Shown one piece after another: positions 59,380 to 64,000 of a stretch of DNA of 64,000 nt (the first letter of the stretch is position 1; each line of letters starts with the position of its first letter). The stretch is taken from positions 62,001 to 126,000 of the forward strand of contig CAWAOQ010000001.1 of assembly GCA_963783785.1 (NCBI GenBank), written 5' to 3'. The notes beneath the pieces are model-generated. The model did no database searches. It was given only the letters and a program-made list of their open reading frames with translations, and was not told the origin of the DNA. This DNA is from CADEEN01 sp963783785 (GTDB lineage: Bacteria > Pseudomonadota > Gammaproteobacteria > Burkholderiales > Burkholderiaceae_C). Position numbers and translations under genes: made by a program.

Positions 59380-60246
59380 TCAGCGCCTGGCGGCGGTGAG
59401 CAGCAGCTCATTGGGGCCACTCCAGCCTTGCTTGTTGTCGAACACCCGTAGCCGATCAGCAATGTCCTCCCAGGCGTCCTCAGCCGCAGCCGGGTCGAGC
59501 GAACTCAGAATGTCCCGAACGGGCCCAGCAGACGACTTCACAAAGTCGACATAGGCCGAGACGGAACGCAGCGTGAAGGGGGCGTCGAGCGCCGTGGTGG
59601 CCACGTCCCTGAATCCCGCCTTGAGGAAAAGCTCGTCGACAAGCCCTGGCTTGCCAAGGCTGAGCAGTCCACCGGGCTGGTACGGATCACGCGGCGGCAG
59701 ACCGGCATGCCCAAGCGCTGCTCCCATGAGCGTCGTGATGCAAGGATTGCGCTCCGGACGGGAGAAGACCATCGTGCACACCCAGCCTTCCGGCCTCAGG
59801 ACACGGCGCATCTCGCTCAACCCCTTCTGCGGATGTTGGAAGAACATGAGTCCAAGACGGCAGACAACCGCATCGAACGAAGCGTCCTCGAACGGAAGCG
59901 CCTCGCCGTCGGCGACACGCGCCTCCACGTTGGGGTGGTTGGCCTGCATTGCGTTGTCCCGCGCAAAGCGCAGGATTTCGGGCGAAAGGTCGACCGCCAT
60001 CACGGAGCCGCCACCGCCCACTCTCTCGGCGATGTCGAGCGTCTGGTCGCCTGCTCCGGCAGCGACGTCGAGTACGCGCATGCCAGGCCGGATGTTCGCC
60101 ATGTTGAGCATTGCGTCCGTGGCTGAACGAAGCCAGGCTCGTATCACGGGCCCTTGCTCATTCCATCCGGCTGCCGCGTGCGCCCACTGCTTCGCCGCCA
60201 TGTCGTTCGTGTGGAAGTCGTGCCGCGCCTGTCCGTGAGCCGTCAT
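59380..60246 (-). CDS. SAM-dependent class I methyltransferase (UbiE/COQ5-like)
   Basis: 288 aa. Motif I RVLDVAAGAGDQTLDIA, acidic end of beta-2 VMAVDLSPEILRFARDNA, motif II ARVADGEALPFEDASFDAVVCRLGLMF and post-motif LSEMRRVLRPEGW match Methyltransf_11/25 enzymes. Substrate not deducible. Its start at 60244-60246 faces the LysR gene (91-base divergent gap), which makes it the likely target of that regulator. Confidence 0.9.
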   Translation of the reverse strand: MTAHGQARHDFHTNDMAAKQWAHAAAGWNEQGPVIRAWLRSATDAMLNMANIRPGMRVLDVAAGAGDQTLDIAERVGGGGSVMAVDLSPEILRFARDNAMQANHPNVEARVADGEALPFEDASFDAVVCRLGLMFFQHPQKGLSEMRRVLRPEGWVCTMVFSRPERNPCITTLMGAALGHAGLPPRDPYQPGGLLSLGKPGLVDELFLKAGFRDVATTALDAPFTLRSVSAYVDFVKSSAGPVRDILSSLDPAAAEDAWEDIADRLRVFDNKQGWSGPNELLLTAARR

Positions 60247-60337
60247 GTTGAGTCCTCTGTGTTGGATCGATGGCGGCAAATCTATACTTCCATCGCTCTC
60301 TGCGGGAGCCGCAAAAATGCCAAGGGGGGCCGCGTGA

Positions 60338-61243
60338 ATGCATAAGGCGCCGTCGTTTGACTGGGATGACCTTCGCGTCTTCCTCGCGGTGGCACGGGAG
60401 GGAAGCACGATTGCGGCCGGCCGATCGCTCAAGATCAACCAGTCGACAGTCAATCGCCGCCTGACCGAACTGGAGCGTGCATGCGGCGCGCGGCTGGTGG
60501 AGCGTCACCCCACCGGCTACAAGCTCACCGAGCAGGGGCGCGAGATGGTCCCCCATGCGCGGCAGGTGCAGGCTGCCGTGGAGTTGTTCGAGCAACAGCT
60601 CGAGAAGTCCAAGCGCGATGCGGTCGGTGTCGTGCGCGTGACTTGCCCGGAGCCGCTGGTCTACCTGATCAGGCAATCCGGTCTGCTGGATCGATTCAAC
60701 GCGCTGCACCCGGGCCTGACCGTGCAATTCGTGATGAGCGACAAGTACCTCGACATCGCGAAGGGTGAAGCCGACATCGCGCTGAGGTCAGGCGATACGG
60801 ACGATGAAGTGCTCGTCGGTCGCAAGATCGCCGACTCCGTCTGGGCGGTCTACGCGAGCCGGGAATACATCGCCCGGGCGGGCAGACCCGAGCGGATCGA
60901 GGATCTCGAACTGCACCCGCTTGTGGGGTTCGACGAGTCGATGACCAAGCATCGCGTTGCCAAGTGGCTGGAACGGGTGGCGCCGCACGCCAATGTGGTT
61001 GCCCGGAACACGAGCGTCCTCGGGCTTCTCTACGCCGCCAAGTCGGGCGTCGGTGTCGCGCCGCTGCCCACCGCTCTTGGCGAGGCTGACGATCAACTCG
61101 TCCGAGTACTTGGGCCCATCCCAGAACTCTCCCGGATCTGGCGCGTGCTCGCCCACCCCGACGCCCGGCATACGCCGCGAGTCGGTGCGTTCTTCGACTT
61201 CATCTGCGCTGAGACCGAGACGTTGAAATCCATTCTCGCTTGA
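60338..61243 (+). CDS. LysR-family transcriptional regulator
   Basis: 301 aa. N-terminal winged helix (about 8-67): DWDDLRVFLAVAREGSTIAAGRSLKINQSTVNRRLTELERACG. The effector-binding domain (about 95-295) has two Rossmann-like lobes; ADIALRSGDTDDEVLVGRKIADSVWAVYASREY is typical of the LysR_substrate fold. Divergent from the methyltransferase/membrane-protein pair. Codon use here (60.2-61.2 kb) is less GC-rich than in neighbours, hinting at a different history. Confidence 0.95.
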   Translation: MHKAPSFDWDDLRVFLAVAREGSTIAAGRSLKINQSTVNRRLTELERACGARLVERHPTGYKLTEQGREMVPHARQVQAAVELFEQQLEKSKRDAVGVVRVTCPEPLVYLIRQSGLLDRFNALHPGLTVQFVMSDKYLDIAKGEADIALRSGDTDDEVLVGRKIADSVWAVYASREYIARAGRPERIEDLELHPLVGFDESMTKHRVAKWLERVAPHANVVARNTSVLGLLYAAKSGVGVAPLPTALGEADDQLVRVLGPIPELSRIWRVLAHPDARHTPRVGAFFDFICAETETLKSILA

Positions 61244-61395
61244 ACCAACCGCCAGGCTCGACGGAGATTGGGGACCGACCGCGGAAGGATCCTATGCCGG
61301 CAAGTGCGCGAGACACCTGCCCCGGCGGGCGTCAGCTCGATGGTCAGTTCTTGCTCGATGCGCCCCTCGATGTCACCCTGAAGCCGGCAAGCAAT

Positions 61396-62839
61396 TCAGG
61401 GATGCGCCGCCATCACCTGCGCCACGCTCGCCGTCAGCTTCTTGCCGTAGGGCACATGCAGGAACTCGTTCGGCCCATGCGCGTTGCTCTTCGGGCCCCA
61501 GCACGCCGCAGACCATCATCTGCGCCTTCGGGAAACCCTTGGCCAGCATGCTCATCAGCGGGATCGTGCCGCCCTGGCCGACGAAGCCGACCGGCGCGCC
61601 GTAGTGCGTGTTGGAGGCGGCATCGAGCGCGCTGTGCAGCCAGGGCGCGAGATCGGGCGCATTCCAGCCGCTCGCGCCGAGCGCGCCGGCGCGGCCATCG
61701 GGGTGGAAGGTGACGCGGGCGTTGTACGGCGCGTTGTCTTCGAGCAGTTGCTTGAGCTTGAGTGACGCCTCGTTGCCGTCGACCAGCGGCGGCAGGCGCA
61801 GGCTCAGCTTGAACGCGGTGTAGGGCCGCAGCACGTTGCCGGCGCTCTTCAGTTCCGGAAAGCCGTCGACGCCGGTCACCGACAGCGTCGGGCGCCAGGT
61901 GCGGTTGATCAGCGCCTGGGTCGGGTCGGTGGTGGTCGGCAGCGCGGGCGCACCGTCGGCGCCGCAGGCCCAGGGGAAGCGCTTGTAGACCTCGTCCTTC
62001 AGGATCGACGCGGTCGCGCGCGCCTGCGCCAGGCGCGAGGCCGGCACCTCGCAATGGAAGCTCTCTGGCAGCAGCTCGCCGGTCTTGCTGTCCTCCAGCC
62101 GGTCGAGCACCTGGCGCAGGATGCGGAACGACGAGGGCACCAGGCCGCTGGCGTCGCCGGAGTGGATGCCTTCGGTCAGCACCTCGACCTTCAGCACGCC
62201 GCTGACCATGCCGCGCAGGCTGGTCGTGAGCCACAACTGGTCGTAGTTGCCGGCGCCGGAGTCCAGGCACACGACGAGGCTGACATTGCCCAGTCGCGGC
62301 TTCAGCACGTCCAGGTAGGCGGGCAGGTCGAACGAGCCGCTTTCCTCGCAGCTCTCGATCAGGCCGATCACGCGCGGGCGCGGCACGCCTTGCGCGTCGA
62401 GCGCCATGATCGCGGCCAGCGAGGCGTAGACCGCATAGCCGTCGTCGGCGCCGCCGCGGCCGTACAGCTTGCCGTCCTCGTACTTGGGCGTCCAGGGCCC
62501 GAGGTCGTTGCGCCAGCCGTTGAACTCGGGCTGCTTGTCGAGGTGGCCGTACATCACCACGGTATCGGTCGACCCGGCCTTGGTGGCTGGCACCTCGAAC
62601 ACGATCACCGGCGTGCGGCCTTCGATGCGCACCACCTCGAGCTTCAGGCCGGCGACCTTCTTGGCCTCGACCCAGCCGGCAGCGTCGCGCACCACGCGGT
62701 CGACGTAGCCGTGCTTGGCCCAGTCGGCGTCGAACATCGGGCTCTTCGCCGGGATCTCGATGTAGTGCGTCAGCGCGGGCACGATCTCGTCGTCCCACAG
62801 GCGGTTGGTGAAATCGGCGAGGGCGGCGGTGTCGAGCAT
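61396..62839 (-). CDS. M20-family metallopeptidase, one frameshift near the C-terminus
   Basis: 480 aa restored. Zinc sites and catalytic residues: VVMYGHLDKQPEF (His, Asp), GRGGADDGYAVYASLAAI (bridging Asp), IESCEESGSFDLPAYL (Glu pair), CLDSGAG and the late FVGQGGTIPLMSMLAKGFP. A dimerisation lid lies between. Family members are di- or tripeptidases and carboxypeptidases; the exact substrate is open. Near 61495 one extra base turns the end into nonsense; the restored end is KSNAHGPNEFLHVPYGKKL onward to TGA at 61396-61398. Cytosolic; no signal peptide. Confidence 0.92.
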
Positions 62840-62938
62840 GGGCGTGGTGGTTGGGTCGGATCAGGCGCTGGCATGCCTGTACGTCGGCGCGCGACAGGCA
62901 TACGATGCAGTGCATCGATTGTCTCGCGTAACGCCGCC

Positions 62939-64000
62939 ATGGTGCGATCGACCTTCTTCGCGGTATTGCTGTGCGCCGGCCTGCTCGCCGCTTGTGCGAC
63001 GCAGCCGCCCGCACGGGCGCCGGCGCACCTGTTCGATGACAGCGCCTTTGCGCCGCCTTCGCACCCGGTCGACGCCGCCGAGGTGTTCGCCTTCAGCCCG
63101 GCGATGCGGCAGTACCTGGAGGTCGAGATCGCGCCGCAGATCCGCAGCCTGGGCCGGCAACGCGGCCTGGTCGACGCGCTCGAAAACAAGGCCCAGTTGC
63201 GCATCGACTACGACACCGAGTCGACGCGCACCGCCGCCCAGGCGTTCGACGCGCGTGCCGGCAATTGCCTGTCGCTGGTGGTGATGACGGCGGCACTGGC
63301 CAAGCACCTCGAGCTGCCGGTGCATTACCAGGCGCTGCTCGGGCACGAATCCTGGAGTCGCAGCGGCGATCTTTCGCTCGTCAATGGCCACGTCAACATC
63401 GTGATCGACAAGCGCCTGATCGATCGCGTTGCCGGCACCGACCTCGACAGCCCGGTGCGCGTCGACTTCGGCCCGCTGCCGGCGGGCCGCGGCGCCATGC
63501 TCCGGCAAGTCAGCGAATCGACCATCGTGGCGATGTTCATGAACAACCGCGCTGCGGAGGCGATGGTGCGGGGCGAGCTCGACAACGCCTACGCCTACGC
63601 CCGCGAGGCCGTGCTGCAGGAACCCGCCTTCCTCAGCGCCTACAACACCCTGGGGGTGGTCTATCAGCGGCGTGGCCTGCCCGGCCATGCCGAGCGCGCC
63701 TATCGCCATGCGCTCGAGCGCGACGACAGCTACCTGCCCGCGATGCTGAACCTGGCGCGGCTGCTCGACGGCCAGGGCCGCAGCGCCGAAGCCGCGCCGC
63801 TGCACCAGCGCCTGGCCCGGCTGGAAGCCGAGCCGCCGTTCAAGCACTTCGACCTCGGCCGCGCGGCCGCGCAGGCCGGTGATTTCCGCCGTGCGCGTGA
63901 GCACATCCTGCGCGAAATGCGCCGCGACCCGGACTACCACGAGTTCCATTTCTGGCTCGCGGTGGCGCTGTACGGCCTGGGCGAAGTCGAGCAGGCGCGT
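62939..64000 (+). CDS. lipoprotein with transglutaminase-like and TPR regions (runs off window)
   Basis: 354 codons to the window edge, incomplete. Signal peptide with lipobox LLAAC (Cys about 20). Residues about 60-190 look like a transglutaminase-type Cys/His/Asp domain: TAAQAFDARAGNCLSLVVMTAALAKHL (Cys) and LVNGHVNIVID (His, Asp). TPR repeats follow (LSAYNTLGVVYQRRGLPGHAERAYRHAL, PAMLNLARLLDGQGRSAEAAPL, HFWLAVALYGLGEVEQA). The fold suggests a periplasmic or outer-membrane cysteine-protease-like or scaffold protein. Divergent from the M20 peptidase gene. The frame is clean throughout. Confidence 0.85.
   Translation, partial: MVRSTFFAVLLCAGLLAACATQPPARAPAHLFDDSAFAPPSHPVDAAEVFAFSPAMRQYLEVEIAPQIRSLGRQRGLVDALENKAQLRIDYDTESTRTAAQAFDARAGNCLSLVVMTAALAKHLELPVHYQALLGHESWSRSGDLSLVNGHVNIVIDKRLIDRVAGTDLDSPVRVDFGPLPAGRGAMLRQVSESTIVAMFMNNRAAEAMVRGELDNAYAYAREAVLQEPAFLSAYNTLGVVYQRRGLPGHAERAYRHALERDDSYLPAMLNLARLLDGQGRSAEAAPLHQRLARLEAEPPFKHFDLGRAAAQAGDFRRAREHILREMRRDPDYHEFHFWLAVALYGLGEVEQAR

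Overview
The window is GC-rich DNA with dense, tightly packed genes (many ATGA stop/start overlaps). The gene set points to a betaproteobacterium of order Burkholderiales, probably the Rubrivivax/Leptothrix/Methylibium side. This rests on: mreB-mreC-mreD-mrdA-rodA divergent from gatCAB; recA-recX; sucCD; a Bug/TctC-type periplasmic receptor; a PEP-CTERM protein; a sigma-54 pilin promoter; and a dispersed GC-rich palindromic repeat. The assignment is inferred from gene content, not from a marker-gene search. No rRNA, tRNA or CRISPR array was recognised.

Layout. 0-10 kb: DNA repair and stress genes (ssb, recQ, uvrA), a broken cupin gene, and a module of von Willebrand A lipoprotein plus ECF sigma factor plus anti-sigma protein. 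10-17 kb: a broken PEP-CTERM surface protein, a DsbA-fold isomerase, an amidohydrolase, a SWIB protein with a histone-H1-like tail, a TerC-family membrane protein under a yybP-ykoY manganese riboswitch, a small membrane protein, a periplasmic M48 protease and moaC. 17-21.6 kb: a pilin glycosylation locus with two O-oligosaccharyltransferase/O-antigen-ligase genes (one nearly intact, one wrecked) and a partly duplicated type IV pilin gene behind a sigma-54 promoter. 21.7-25.1 kb: a phospho-signalling cluster (Ser/Thr kinase, PP2C phosphatase, twin-FHA protein, class II cAMP phosphodiesterase-like enzyme). 25.1-31.4 kb: sucCD, recX, recA (with a LexA box) and a TctD/TctE-like two-component system. 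31.4-41.6 kb: an oxidoreductase, the rod-shape operon and gatCAB. 41.6-47.9 kb: pyrE, xthA, an M48 protease, an AmpG-like permease and a second ECF sigma/anti-sigma pair. 47.9-55.3 kb: a complete peptide ABC importer. 55.3-64 kb: two candidate small ORFs, a uracil/xanthine-type permease, a Bug receptor, a methyltransferase with divergent LysR regulator, an M20 peptidase and a lipoprotein with transglutaminase-like and TPR regions that runs off the end.

A major caveat: about 18 genes' worth of reading frames are broken by single-base indels, including essential genes (mrdA, mreC). In 16 of the 18 frame breaks I could phase outside the pilin locus, the break is one EXTRA base. That bias and the essential genes hit point to residual insertion-type sequencing error rather than gene death. 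The 19.1-21.4 kb pilin/glycosyltransferase segment is different: its frame breaks are much denser and include missing bases, so real decay or misassembly is plausible there. Coordinates for frameshifted genes span the restored gene.
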